DNA of 64,000 bases from Diatrype stigma (lineage: Eukaryota; Ascomycota; Sordariomycetes; Xylariales; Diatrypaceae): assembly GCA_022225965.2 (NCBI GenBank), contig JAKJXP020000033.1, positions 124,001 through 188,000 of the forward strand, read 5' to 3'. A program made the position numbers and the translations under genes. Below are positions 23,194 through 34,540 of the stretch, piece by piece. Below the pieces are notes generated by a model. That model saw only the letters and a program-made list of their open reading frames with translations, was not told the origin of the DNA and did not search any database. Each line of letters begins with the position of its first letter. Positions within the stretch are counted from its first letter, which is position 1.

Positions 23194-25264
23194 ATGGCAA
23201 CCACCACGACCCCGACTCCGACTCCGGGATCGTTCTTCGAGCTCCCCTCCGAGCTCCTTTCCACTCTTGTCCAATCCTTCCCCTGTCGCGAGCCGCAGAT
23301 CCGGACCCTCGCGACCTTAGTGCACCCCCGAGCCGCGCCCACCCGGAACCTAGTCATCCACGGCGCCGAAGCCACCGGCAAGAGCGCCGTCACCGCCCGC
23401 CTCCTTGCCGCGCTGCACGAGCACGCCCAGCCCAATGCCGACGAAGACCCATCCAGCGCGGCCGCTGTTCTCGACTACGCCATCGTCCGATCCGCCGAGT
23501 GCGTCACGGCGCGCCATCTATTCGAGCGCGCCGTCGCCGCCGTCGCCGATGCCGCCGGTGCCTATGATGGGGACGGCACGACACCACTGTCCGTACCTGG
23601 GCGGTGTGAGACGCTCGCCGCGCTGACTGTCGAGCTGAGTCGCATATTAGAGAGACATAGCGGCAACCACGGCAACAAAAAGGACCGTCAAGTGGTAGCA
23701 GACAGGGACAATGAAGGTGGTAGCAACGATGGCAGAAGAAGGAGATTCGTGCTGGTGTTTGACGGCATCGACCGTCAGCGCGAAGCACCGCCCACGCTCC
23801 TCCCTGCTCTGGCGAGGCTATCCGAGCTCGTACGTCTCCAAACCCACGCCCACCAAATACACTTGCGCCACACAGGGCAGGATACTGTCTCAAGCACACA
23901 AAAGACACAAACGTATATATTCCGGCAGTGAACTAATATAAGCCCTTGGTCTCTAGATCCCGAACCTAACCACGATATTCATCCTCACATCCCCCAGCAG
24001 TCCGCCCCTCCGTCTCCCTGGCGGCAGCAGCGGCGGCGTCCCAACGCTACACTTCCCTCCGTACACGAAAGCCGAGTTCCTTGAGATCGCCACGCGCCTC
24101 GTTGCCTTCCGAGACTCCGACTCCGACTCCGAATCCGACCCCCCAGCCCCAACCGCGAACACCACCACGACCACCACCCTCCCAAGCCTCCCCAACACCA
24201 CCCCCCAAGAAACAGCGGACCTCTGGTCGCGCTTCGCGGCCGCCGTGCACGACGCCCTGATCCGCACGGCGGGCCCGCGGACGCTGCCCGGTCTCCTGCG
24301 CGCCTGCCGCGCCCTCTGGCCCCGCTTCACCGCCCCCGTGGCCGCGGGCACCCACCGCGCGCGCGAGTTCAGCCGCCTGCTGGTCGCCGCACGCGTGCTG
24401 TTCCAGGACGAGAGCGTGCTGCAGCCGGGGATTGGGGGGCTTGGGCTTTGTGCTGCCCGCAGGGTGGCCGCTGCTACTATAAGTACGACTGCGGCTGCGG
24501 CTGCGACTGCGGTGAAGACTACGGCAGGCACACCGGCAAGATATACCAATACCAGCAGCACCGGAGGAACAGCGACAGGCGCAGGAACAGGCACAGGCGC
24601 ATCAGCGATAAGCGCGGGCGCGGACCTCGCCGCCCTGCTCCCGCTCACGGCGCGGCTCCTGTTGATCGCCGCCTACCTCGCGAGCCACAACGCGCCGCGC
24701 CACGACCAGACGCTATTCTCGACGTGGCACCACCAGCGGCGGCGGGGGCGGCGGGGGCGGAAGGGCGGCGGTCCCGGCAGCCGAGGCGGCGGCGGTGGTG
24801 GAGGAGGTGGAGGTGGCAGGGGCGGAGCCAGCAACCGCGCCGGCACGAAGCACCAGCACCGCCGCATCGCGCGCAAGCTGCTGGGGCCGGGCGCGTTCGT
24901 GCTCGAGCGCATGGTGGCCATATACGTGGCGACGCGGGGGGAGTGGGTTGATGACGACGATGGTAACAGTAGTGATGACGAAGACAATAACAACCGGAGG
25001 TATGGGGGTGGAAAGGCGGAAAAGACAGTTGTCGACGGCGATGTGGGCATGGCGATCGCGACGCTGGCTAGTCTGCGGCTGCTGGTGCGCGTCGGCGGAG
25101 GTAGTGCAGGAGGGGGGGCGGGAGGAGCAGGAGGGCCCGGGGTAGGCAGCGGGGGCGCGGATATGGATCGTGGGGGGAAGTGGAGGGTCAATGTTGGGTG
25201 GGAGGTCATTCGGGCGCTGGGGAGGAGTATGGGGGTTGAGGTGGAGGAGTGGTTGATTGAGTAG
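23194..25264 (+). CDS. ORC5: origin recognition complex subunit 5
   Basis: Subunit of the six-protein complex that marks replication origins and loads Cdc6 and MCM in the nucleus. Two exons, 23194-23829 and 23957-25264 (donor GTACGT, acceptor TCTAG), encode 647 residues. Walker A is GAEATGKS at residues 57-64; the Walker B region is FVLVFDGID. After the intron come the AAA+ lid and the ORC5 C-terminal winged-helix region: LLPLTARLLLIAAYLASHN, HRRIARKLLGPGAFVLERM, MAIATLASLRLLVRV and the end KWRVNVGWEVIRALGR...EEWLIE. It is longer than typical because of low-complexity insertions: an Ala/Thr/Gly-rich stretch near 24470-24620, a poly-Gly/Arg stretch near 24735-24830 and another Gly-rich stretch near 25095-25160. 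These remain in frame. Confidence 0.93.
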
Positions 25265-25900
25265 TGATGGAATGGCTGAGCGAGCGAGTGAATGAGTGGC
25301 TTGAGGTCGGATTCTAATTAGACCTAGACACAATAGCATATGTAGACAGGAGGGAGCATAACGCAGTAGATAGACAGATAGAAGGCTTGCACCTGGGCAT
25401 AATATAATGTATAGGCAAGGTAGGTTAGGTATATTGACGTTGTGGGCATCTGCCTACCTAGTAAGTTAATAGACAACTCACTCGAGATGCCCTCGTCACA
25501 TCTCAATGGGGCTGTGAGAAGCAGGCGCAGCATTACAAAGCCGACTGTGACGCAGACCAATAATGTACCTAGTGGTCAATATGTAGCCTGTTTCCAAATG
25601 GCATCTATTGCATTGCATGTTCGGGGTTCTACTATATCGGAGTATCCTTCATCCCACCCCCCCACCCTTTCCCCTTCCTCCATTTCGATATCTTCGCACT
25701 CACTTCACCCCTAGTCTAAGTAAGCCCTCTACCATGGTGCCTATCACGCTTTAAACGCTCATCAATAACAACGGCAATTGCAACTGCAACGGCAGAATAA
25801 AAGGGGCAGCTTTATCAACCCGTCGCCATGACCATGACCCAGCGATCCAACCATCTAGGCATTATCAGGAGCCAAGACCTATTCATTCGTCATTGGTTAG
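25265..25900. other. convergent 3' spacer
   Basis: Between the 3' ends of ORC5 (+) and the branching-enzyme gene (-). No coding frame, repeat family or RNA gene was recognised. Confidence 0.5.
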
Positions 25901-28514
25901 CTAGGTTTCATCCAACTCCTACGGGATACAGGGTGGCAGTGAAGGCGACAGAGACGGAGAGCACGTGTGTGTACGTGTGTGTGCGAGTAAGAGAGAGAGA
26001 GAGAGAGAGAGAGAGGAAGAGGGGGAGGAACTCACCAAGGCACTACGGTTCGGGATATACACATGCGTCCAGTTCTTCCTCCCATTCCACTCCAGCGGAG
26101 TCGTAAAGAAGCGCGTAGCAGGATCATTCCGGCCATGCCCGCCGAATTCCTTCGCATCGCTATCGAGGGCGATGGTGTAGACGCCGGCGCCCTCCACCCC
26201 AATGCGGTAGTCGGCGTAGCTGTTGGTGGGGTGGAAGTTGAAGATGAAGACCGCGCCGGCGCGCTCGAAGACAATGACCTTGTCACTCTCGTTCTTGAGG
26301 CTGATGTGGGCCTGGGGGCTGCGGAGCCAGCCGAGGCGGGCCTCGGCCGCGTTCATGGCCCCGTCGAAGGCGTTGAGCAGGCCGTACCGCAGCAGTGGGT
26401 CTTCCGTCAGGTTGAGCTGCCGCCGCGCGTACCAGAACGAGTTCTGGTTGCCCTCGCGCGGGAAGTCCAGCCATTCCGGGTGCCCGAACTCGTTGCCCTC
26501 GAAGTTCAAGTACCCCTCGCCGCCCAGCCCGTGCGTCAGCAGCCGAATCATCTTGTGCAGCGCCATGCCCCGGTCGATGACGGGCGTCAGTGGCGTCAGC
26601 GTCGACATGTTGGTGTACAGCTCGGCGTCACAGAGGTGCATCATCAAGGTCTTGTCACCGACGAGACTTTTGGTGAGGTTGTCAATTACGTGTATTGGTC
26701 GTGTAGGGGTGAGAAGGGGGTGGTGCTTACGCTTGGTCGTGACTCTCGCAGTAGGCGATGGTCTTCTCCCCATGACGCCTGTTTGTCAGCGTCCAGCAGA
26801 TGTTGGCCATATCCCAATCTTCGTCCTTAAGTTCCTTGAGAATCTTGATCCACATATCCGGAATAGCCATCGCAAGCCGATAGTCGAAGCCAACACCGCC
26901 CAGCGATAGTGGCAGGCAGAGAGCCGGCATGCCAGATACATCTTCTGCAACCGTAATCGTCTCTGGGTAGATCTTGTGAAGCATTTCGTTCGCAACCATG
27001 AGATAAGCCACAGCCTCCTCGTCTACGCCTTCGCCGAAGTATTCATGGTATCCACCAGAGAAGCCCCTAGACCGATTAGTACGGATCGGAAAGCAGGACC
27101 AAACGAGCTGAGACTCACGTTCCAATGCCATGGTGGTTGTAAAGCATGCTGGTGACACCGTCGAATCTAAAGCCGTCAAACTGATACTCGTCCATCCAGA
27201 ATCTCAAGTTACTAAGCAGGAACCGCATGACCTCATAATGGCCATAGTTGAACAGCCGGCTATCCCATAACTCATGTCTACCCTTCGCACCACCGTGGAA
27301 GTATTGGTGGTCTGATCCATCGAACTCGTTCAGCCCATCCAGGACGTTCTTCGAAGCGTGGCTGTGGACAACGTCGAGCAAGACGACAAGGCCCATGCTG
27401 TGTGCCGTGTCGATCAGCTCTTTCAGATCCTCGGGGGTACCATACCGGCTGCTCGCGGCGAAGAAGTTGTTCACTTGATATCCGAAACTGGCATAGTAGG
27501 CGTGCTCCATGACAGCCATGAGCTGGATCACATTGTAACCCAGATTCTTTATCCGCGGTAGCATGTTCTTGGTGAACTCCTTATACGTAGCCACCCGCAG
27601 TTCTGGGGAGGATATTCCGACATGAGCCTCGTATACCCGAATTCCCTCGGGCTTCTTCGGTCTGGCATGCTTGAACGTGTATTTCTCTGACTGGGGAGGG
27701 TTCCAGAACCGGGCATCGTAGGCGGGAGAGACGGTGAGGTCCTGCGTGACGTACTTGATCCAGGCTGGTAGACGGTCGATTCGTTCTCCGCTGGGGACAG
27801 TCATAGAAATCTATAGCCCACGGATTAGCCAGTCAGGATAGACAAAAGAAGGGTCAATTCCAAGAGAACGGCGATGTACCTTGATCTTTGAATTATGAGG
27901 GATAGCTGGCTGTCCGTCCTTGGCAGGGAGGACTATTTCCCAGACACCGAATTCGTTCCTCTTCATAGGATGCGAGTTCCTGTCCCAGCCGTCTAGCTTG
28001 TGGTCAGCTATCTCGATTCTCTTTCAGGGGCATGGGCTGTACTCACTGAAGTCGCCAATGAGAAAAGCCTGGGTAGCGTTGGGTGCCCATTCTCGATATG
28101 TGATGTTGTTGTCGCTGTCAACATTGAGGCCGTATGTCTCAGTGCCCTATTAGACACGCACGCAGAGGTTAGTAATAGGATTATAACCAAGCATAACCAC
28201 AGTTACAAGCACGAACCCTCGAAAACTTCTCAATGCCACCTCCGGTCTCATCGATCGTCTTAATCCAGTCCTGAGCTTTCGCAAACCTCCGTTTCAGGGA
28301 GTCCTTGAAGGGTGATAGCCACGGGTCCAACTCGACAACGCCTGTGGTCTTGTTAGCATCACAGGCACTCGTAACCGTGCTGGAACCAGGAGAGCGATAT
28401 GGTCGTACCAGTTCCGTCATTGGGGATGCCAGGGGCAGGACCACCGTTGGCGGTGCCGGCGCCAGTGCCGTTGGGCACGAGGGTGTTAGCTGAGTTATCC
28501 GCGACGGCTGCCAT
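25901..28514 (-). CDS. GLC3: 1,4-alpha-glucan (glycogen) branching enzyme
   Basis: Transfers alpha-1,4-glucan segments to form alpha-1,6 branches in cytosolic glycogen. Eight exons join in phase: 28514-28409, 28341-28217, 28146-28047, 27992-27880, 27810-27119, 27066-26731, 26666-26036 and 25918-25901, for 706 residues, the normal length. A CBM48-like N-terminal domain ([17 protein letters not shown], then [10 protein letters not shown]) precedes the GH13 barrel, which shows DVVHSHAS, nucleophile Asp in [12 protein letters not shown], acid/base Glu in [10 protein letters not shown] and the third Asp in YCESHDQA. The C-terminal beta domain ends YIPNRSAL plus the tiny last exon ELDET. The intron before that exon contains a long (GA/TC)n microsatellite. 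The donor after exon 2 (GTTCGT) is atypical but the join is required by the conserved [12 protein letters not shown]. The gene is intact. Confidence 0.95.
25991..26015. repeat. (GA)n microsatellite in the last intron of the branching-enzyme gene
   Basis: About a dozen GA dinucleotides, preceded by a GTGT-rich stretch. On the coding strand this is a long polypyrimidine (TC)n tract just downstream of the GTGAGT donor. Confidence 0.9.
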
Positions 28515-29924
28515 TTTCTTCCGTTTGGATATTTTCAAGGAAGAAAATAACCGGGAGAGGATGCGTAAGGTCATAGGTAAATATGTAAGGGAAGGGAGTA
28601 CCAAGAAACTTGTAAGTCAAGCGTGTGGCGCTGTATAGAGTAGCAAGTACCAGTACCCCGCTAAGCGATCCTGGAGCTTAGCTGCTAAGGTACGAGGGGT
28701 TATGAGGTAACCGGTAGCTGGTAGTGAGCTGGTAGTGGTACCTGCCCGTGTGTAGCAGCCCGTGTGTAGCAGCTGGTAGCGTTGGGGGTAGCTAAATTGG
28801 AGATTGGAGATTGTGACTTCTAATTTCACACGTTTATTCACATTCCCCTTCCACTGCGAAGGAGTACTTAAGTAGTAGGTATGTATAGTATGTAGGTATG
28901 TGTATGTCTGGTATCACGATCATGGAAGAGAACAGCAGAGATACTTCCTTCGTTTAAATAGCAGCCCCTTCGCATAAATAACAGTTAAAATTTTCTCTGG
29001 ATTTTGTGTCTTTCTTCCTTCAGGAGCCCTCGACCCCTCCCGCCTGCTTTCTACATAGATACCCAACATGTATGATACTTCACCTACCATGTACTTCGAG
29101 ATTGGGCAGATCACCGTGTGCCTCATCATAGGTCCCTACCCCGGACAGCCGTGACAGCCCAGATCACTGAGCTCCAGACACCTGCAGCTGATGACGTCGA
29201 GGGGCAACCGCTCGGGTGGTTCGATGAAGCTAGACCAGGAGAGCTATCTTTACAGTTCACCCCGATCCCAGCGCTAATCGCTAGATAATCTCACCCGAAC
29301 CGGTTAGATCTGATTATTTGCTTCGAGCGGGCAGGCGGGACATTGGATCCATGGATGTTGTTCCCCATTACATATGTACGCAGAGGTTCTGGCCTTTTGA
29401 TGCCCAGGCGTCCAGGCGTCCAGGCGTCCAGGCTGCCAGGCTACCCAGGCTGCCAGGATAACAGCATACATACTTACCTAGTAGTATCTTTGATGCCTGT
29501 AGGGATTGGGCAAAAATATTCAACGAAAAACTTCGTTAGAAATAACTACTGCATGACAGCATTCAATTAAAGCAGGGAATCCGGAATATTGTTCCATGCA
29601 TGAAACAATATCTTCTGCCACATAATACGGCCAGTTGGATGGCAAGGATGGGTTGTTGCAACCTGCCACCCAACAGCGGCTGCGGAACAGCAGAGCGTCA
29701 CAGTTGGAACGTGGACGAGAACTGAAGCATCTGGGCAATGGGCATGGACGGTATGGACCATCCCTGTGAGACACTGGACACTGGGGATTAGCGGCTGTTA
29801 GCGGTTCAACCCCGCCAGCAGTCCAAGACCTACCCCGCCTGCCGCCACAGTGTGGGTGTCCGACATGGTGTGGCTGGCTTTGGTATGTTTTATATGTACA
29901 TACTGGTGCCTACCTACCCTGCTA
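28515..29924. other. 1.4 kb spacer upstream of the branching-enzyme gene
   Basis: Contains its promoter. No coding frame was recognised. A short tandem array lies at 29404-29457 and the LTR element starts at 29925. Confidence 0.5.
29404..29457. repeat. tandem CCAGGCGT / CCAGGCTG repeats
   Basis: The 8 bp unit CCAGGCGT occurs three times in a row and is followed by degenerate copies (GGCTGCCAGG, GGCTACCCAGG). Confidence 0.85.
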
Positions 29925-30121
29925 TGTGGATCCAGGAATTCGGAAATTCCTCGGTTTCTGAGAGGGGGCGGACAATGCCTATAGATAATTATAATTCGAA
30001 CGCACACTTATAATTAGTTCTAGAGAATATAATAACAGAGTCCGAAACCTTTAATTATCCTAAGTGAATTACTTATAGCAGTAATTCTTAGAAATACGGA
30101 AAATCCGAGCCAGGAAGTATA
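29925..30121 (+). repeat. left LTR of the RIP-decayed element
   Basis: 197 bp. Starts TGTGGATCC and contains the small inverted repeat AGGAATT...AATTCCT near its start. Its terminal CA has become TA, a CpA-to-TpA change. Confidence 0.85.
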
Positions 30122-30964
30122 AAAAGCTTTTTGTATAGGCTAACGCTAATAATACACTTTTGTTTTCTTTTTTTTTTCCCTATTCTTTTCTATTATTGTG
30201 CAACCGGAAAGAACCCCGTAGGCCTTCGGGTACCAGCCCTTGGGTACCAGCAAAACCAGCCCGACGGCACCATCGTGAAATCTTTCGCGCCAGCCAGAAG
30301 GCATTCAGCCAGAAGGTATCCAGCTTTTGAAGGCCATTCAGCTTTCGAAAGCAACAGTTCAACGGCTTTATTGCGAAATCTTTCGTGCCAGCCAGAAGCC
30401 ATTAGCGGAAAGCCGCCAGCCGGAGGGCATTATTATTCGAACCAGCCAAAAGGCACCAGCTCGATACCCGTTATTAATTAAAGGATATTATTACTATATA
30501 CCAGCTTTAAAGGCGCCATTATATATCCATTAATAATATACATTAACCGGAAGGCATTATTTCGATATCTTTATCATTTTCCGGAAGGTATTACCATATA
30601 TTAAACCCTTTAGGTTATTACTTAAATACCATCGTATTTAGCCAGTCCATCGAAAATGGACCATTAAAAAAGGCGTAACTAATGGCCGCTATTTCCGAAA
30701 GACCCTTATCGTTTACCGGTAGTTTATTAAGATCTATTACCAGTAATTCATTAAAATCCATTACTAACGGCTCGTTAAGATATTACGGATTTATTCGCTA
30801 TTCATTTAGCCAAAAACCTGCTTCGGAAGCTTTACGAATTTCGCCTATTTTATTAAAATTGGTATAATAATAACAAAAACGGCGCTTACGTTATTTAAAA
30901 TAAAATGAACCGTATTCTTAAACTGTTAATAAAAATTATCGTTATTTCTTAATAGCTATAACCA

Positions 30965-31050
30965 AACAATTCGAGCCTTATCTTTTAAATATTAAACAAT
31001 TCGAGCCTTATCTTTCGAATATCAGATAATTCGAGCCCGACCCTTCGAAT
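30965..31050. repeat. short tandem repeats of an AATTCGAGCC unit
   Basis: Three consecutive copies of about 30 bp, each starting AATTCGAGCC and continuing TTATCTTTTAAAT or TTATCTTTCGAAT or CGACCCTTCGAAT. They lie inside the decayed element. Confidence 0.75.
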
Positions 31051-31179
31051 ACCCTTTCTAATACTTTTATCCAAACCGATAATATCCTCCTTTAAATTAC
31101 CCTTTTCGAACTTTCGTACTTGCTGCAACTGCCGTACGTAATACAGTTCCGGCAACGAGTTATTCCGTTACCTTTACGA

Positions 31180-31455
31180 AAAGGGCTGCCCCTCGCAAAA
31201 GAAAAAGTCCAACGGCAAAAGTAGCAAAAGCCAGAAAAAAAACAATTCGGAAAAAGGGAATGGGTTAAATAACAATAGCTTAAATGGCACCGAAAGGGGC
31301 GTTTATTATACAGGAAAAGCACCACCCCAAAAACATGGCAATACGTTTACGATTTCCAGGGCCTGCCGTTATTGCTATACAAATTTCTATAATAATAACG
31401 CTTTATATAAGCACTTAAAAACAGGCTGCCATGCCGCTTTAAAGAAATACTTCTA
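31180..31455 (+). pseudogene. Gag-like C-terminal remnant with a CCHC/C2H2-type knuckle
   Basis: The only long protein-like frame in the element: a Lys/Ser/Asn-rich basic stretch (CPSQKKKSNGKSSKS) followed by a Cys/His motif, CRYCYTNFYNNNALYKHLK then TGCH, at 31364-31432, ending at TAA. A C-x2-C...H...C spacing with F and L in the middle is common near the end of fungal LTR-retrotransposon Gag proteins. The start is lost to mutation. Nucleic-acid binding of RNA in the capsid would be its ancestral role. Confidence 0.5.
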
Positions 31456-31715
31456 ATACATAAAAACCAATTACAGCCCCTTTTTAATAGCCGATGCCTA
31501 GCCCAAGCCCAGTTGCTGCCCAGCAATAGCCCAGCTGTTGCCTAGTAGTTGCCGTCCAGTTACTGTTGTTTTTAATAGTTCTTATAATTCCTATATTCTT
31601 TATTCTTATATTTCCAGCCCCTATAATCGTCAAACTAAATAGGAGATTAAATTTTATAATACGGCTTAGGTCTAAAAGGAAAGGAAATTATTAAGAATAA
31701 TCGGAAACGATTATT

Positions 31716-31729
31716 GGAAAAAAGGGGGA
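31716..31729 (+). other. polypurine tract
   Basis: Fourteen purines (GG, six A, five G, A) directly upstream of the right LTR, where plus-strand DNA synthesis would be primed. Confidence 0.7.
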
Positions 31730-31732
31730 TAT

Positions 31733-31929
31733 TGTGGATCCAGGAATTCGGAAATTCCTCGGTTTCTAAGAGGAGGCGGATAATGCTTATAGATAATTAT
31801 AATTCGAACGCATACTTATAATTAGTTCTAAAGAATATAATAACAGAGTCCGGAACCTTTAATTATCCTAAGTGAATTACCTATAGCAGTAATTCCTAGG
31901 GATACGGAGAATCCGGGCCAGGAAGTACA
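31733..31929 (+). repeat. right LTR of the RIP-decayed element
   Basis: 197 bp, about 93% identical to 29925-30121, with every difference a transition. Keeps the TG...CA ends. Confidence 0.85.
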
Positions 31930-32442
31930 GCTACCCATTTACCTACTACGTAGTAGGTAGCAGGTATGTATGTAGTTACTGGTAGTTACTCCAGGAGCTC
32001 CGATTCAGGAGATCCGTTTAAGGAGACACGCTGACACGCGGACATGCAGACACGCTATGTGACCTTCGTCTAAGCTGACGCTCGGCTCAGGTAACAAACG
32101 CTGTTATACTTACCGACATAGGGATTGTGCTGTACTGCTTCGTTACATCGTACAACCTTCGGCTATTGCAGCATCGAAAGTCTATGTCCATATCTAATAT
32201 CTCCGTACCTATAACCATTATTGTATCATCAACCACATCTCTGATCCGTACCGTCGTTATAAGTGCTGTTGTCTTCAGGAGTGCCTTTCCATGCTAGCCG
32301 GTTGCATCTCGACCTATCCAACAACTCCTTTGTATTGCGCTTAATCAGCCGCTTGGGGTGTTGGGGGATAGGGACACAGAGAGTAAGACCGTAACAACCT
32401 CGTATCGTACAACGGCCCAGTCCAGTCCCTAAGCTTTCCGAC
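31930..32442. other. promoter spacer of the ClpX homologue
   Basis: 513 bp between the LTR element and the start codon at 32443. Contains TACC/GGTA runs near 31940-31970 and no coding frame. Confidence 0.5.
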
Positions 32443-34540
32443 ATGTGGTTGATGCGCGCAAGACGGCGGACTACGCCATGCCTGAACCTCAGTCTGAACC
32501 TCACAGGACGGGGATGCTACCGTCGGACCTTTGCATCGACCGTGACACTACGAACCGCGCCGCGACGGACAAGCGACTTCAACTCAGGCTTCACGAGCAG
32601 CTACGATCCCGCTAACGAAGAAGGCCGCGGGCCCATGTTCTCCAAGGCCTCCTTCGGCGTGCCGCAGTTCTATCCCCGCGATCTCAAGCGACGCGTCGAC
32701 GAATACGTCGTCGGTCAGGACCGCGCCAAGAAGATAATATCCTCCGTCTTGTTCAACCACTACCAGGGCCTGCGTCGGCGCCAGTACCAGGAAGAGCAGG
32801 AGCGCAAGAGGGAGGAGAAGCTGCTGCGGCAGGCCCTTGCGCGCGAGAGGCACGCGAGGGAGAGGGACGCACACCCCCTGGATGGTGAGTAAATACAAGG
32901 TGTACTCCTTTACCATCAATCTACTCGGTCTTCGTAACGTCAAGAAGACGCTGACGGCGTAGCTGAAGACGATTTCCCCGGCCATTACGAAGATATACAG
33001 CATATGCATCAGTCATGGCACCAAAGCGACGAGGTGGATTTCTATAGACCCGACGACGAGAGCCGCCCGGTTCCAATCAAGATAGACAAGAGTAATCTGC
33101 TGTTAATAGGTCCAACGGGCGTGGGCAAGACGTACATCCTCGAGTAAGCAGCTCCGCAACTTGATCACCCACCTACCTTATTTATCACGAAGCTGACTTA
33201 ACGGATTGGCATCTCTTAGAACGCTCAGCAAGACGATAAACGTACCCTTCACGATCAGCGACTGCAACTCCTTCACGCAAGCGGGCTATATCGGACAGGA
33301 CGTCGAGACATGCATTGAGCGACTCCTGATCGAGGCCAACTACGACGTCAGGGCGGCCGAGCACGGCATCGTTGTCCTCGACGAGTTCGACAAGATCGCC
33401 AAGCGGGAGACCATGAACGGCCGGGATGTGGGCGGCGAGGGCGTGCAGCAAGCCCTTCTGAAGCTCATCGAGGGCACCAAGGTCACGGTCAACGTTAAGG
33501 ACACGCGCTCCTCCTCATCTCCCTCCTCATCCCGCTCCGCAAGTCCTATCACGACGAACTACACGGGGTCATCCTCCACATCAGCGCCCCAACAGCCGCC
33601 CCCGTCTCCGCCGCCAGGGACAGGAGGCTTAGGGGGCATGGGAGGAGGAGGGGGCGCCAAGGTGGACCAGTACACGATCGACACCAGCAACATCCTGTTC
33701 GTCATGTGCGGCGCGTTCGTCGGGCTTGACAAGACAATATTGAACCGCGTCGCGAAACCTACTATGGGCTTCGGATCCGAGATACGCAGCCGCGGCTCTT
33801 CGGCCCACGGCAGCAACGATCCCGATCTGCCGCCCGAGCTGTTTGCCCACCTCCCGCACCATTCTCCCGCCATCCACCCGGATCCGATTTCGCATTCCAC
33901 CTCCACCCCCACTCCCACTTCCACAGGCCCTTACGGCGCCTCCTCTCCTTCTCCTTCTCCATCATCTACATCCACCCCGAACACCAACAAAACCACCACC
34001 ACGCCCCTCGACCTCGCCACCCCAACCGACCTCCAAGCCTTCGGCTTCATCCCCGAGCTCATCGGCCGCATCCACACCATCACGGCGCTCGCCCCGCTGT
34101 CGCACTCGGACCTCCTCCGCGTGCTCACGGAGCCGCGCAACTCGCTCCTGGCGCAGTACACGGCCCTGTTCGAGACATACCCGTCGCGCCTGCGGTTCAC
34201 GCGCAAGGCGCTGGCGGCCATCGCGCGCCGCGCCGCCCAGTCCAAGACGGGCGCCCGCGCCCTCCGCATGGAGGTCGAGCGCGTCCTGGCCGAGGCCGTG
34301 TTCGACGCCCCCACGCCCCACGTCCTGGTCACGGAGGCGGCCGTCGAGGGCAGGGAGAAGGTCGGGTACTGGGGACGCGGCGGGGCGGCGGAGGTCGAGA
34401 GGAGGGTCAGGGAGGAGGATGGCGAGGACGGCGAGGATCTGTCGCTGTCGGAGCATGAGAGGGAGAAGGGAGGCGGGGAGGGCAGGGAGATCTTGAGCGG
34501 TGGTGGCGATTACCGCGGTGCTGGGCAGGCTGCGTTTTGA
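32443..34540 (+). CDS. MCX1: mitochondrial ClpX-type AAA+ unfoldase (Mcx1)
   Basis: Matrix protein unfoldase of the ClpX family. Three exons, 32443-32884, 32945-33143 and 33220-34540 (donors GTGAGT and GTAAGC), encode 653 residues. The basic, Arg-rich N-terminus is a mitochondrial targeting sequence. The ClpX start [20 protein letters not shown] is present, then Walker A GPTGVGKT near residue 203, pore loop GYIGQD, Walker B VVLDEFDK near residue 265, the [15 protein letters not shown] segment, sensor-1 region [10 protein letters not shown] and C-domain [12 protein letters not shown]...[10 protein letters not shown]. The Cys4 zinc-binding domain of bacterial ClpX is absent, as in fungal Mcx1. 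Two low-complexity insertions (Ser/Pro/Gly, about 33505-33655; Ser/Pro/Thr, about 33790-34010) interrupt conserved blocks in frame and explain the extra length over yeast Mcx1. A Glu/Gly-rich tail ends the protein. Confidence 0.93.

Larger units (their letters stand above)
29925..31929 (+). mobile_element. RIP-decayed non-autonomous LTR retroelement, 2.0 kb
   Basis: Bounded by two 197 bp direct repeats (29925-30121 and 31733-31929) starting TGTGGATCC and ending TATA or TACA, with GCTA duplicated at both outer flanks (29921-29924 and 31930-31933). A purine tract (31716-31729) lies just before the right LTR, fixing the (+) orientation. The two LTRs differ at about 14 positions, all transitions (C/T or G/A), as repeat-induced point mutation produces. 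The interior is strongly AT-rich and mostly stop-riddled; only a Gag-like tail frame survives. No reverse transcriptase or integrase motif was seen and 1.6 kb of interior is too short for a full pol. Confidence 0.85.

Noticed and set aside
26063..26909. Rightward frames of 228-255 codons opposite the branching enzyme
   Set aside because: Antisense of the conserved branching-enzyme exon, with no independent support.
29404..29457. Repeat array considered as a CRISPR-like array
   Set aside because: Units are 8 bp with no spacers, so it is a simple tandem repeat; the genome is eukaryotic.
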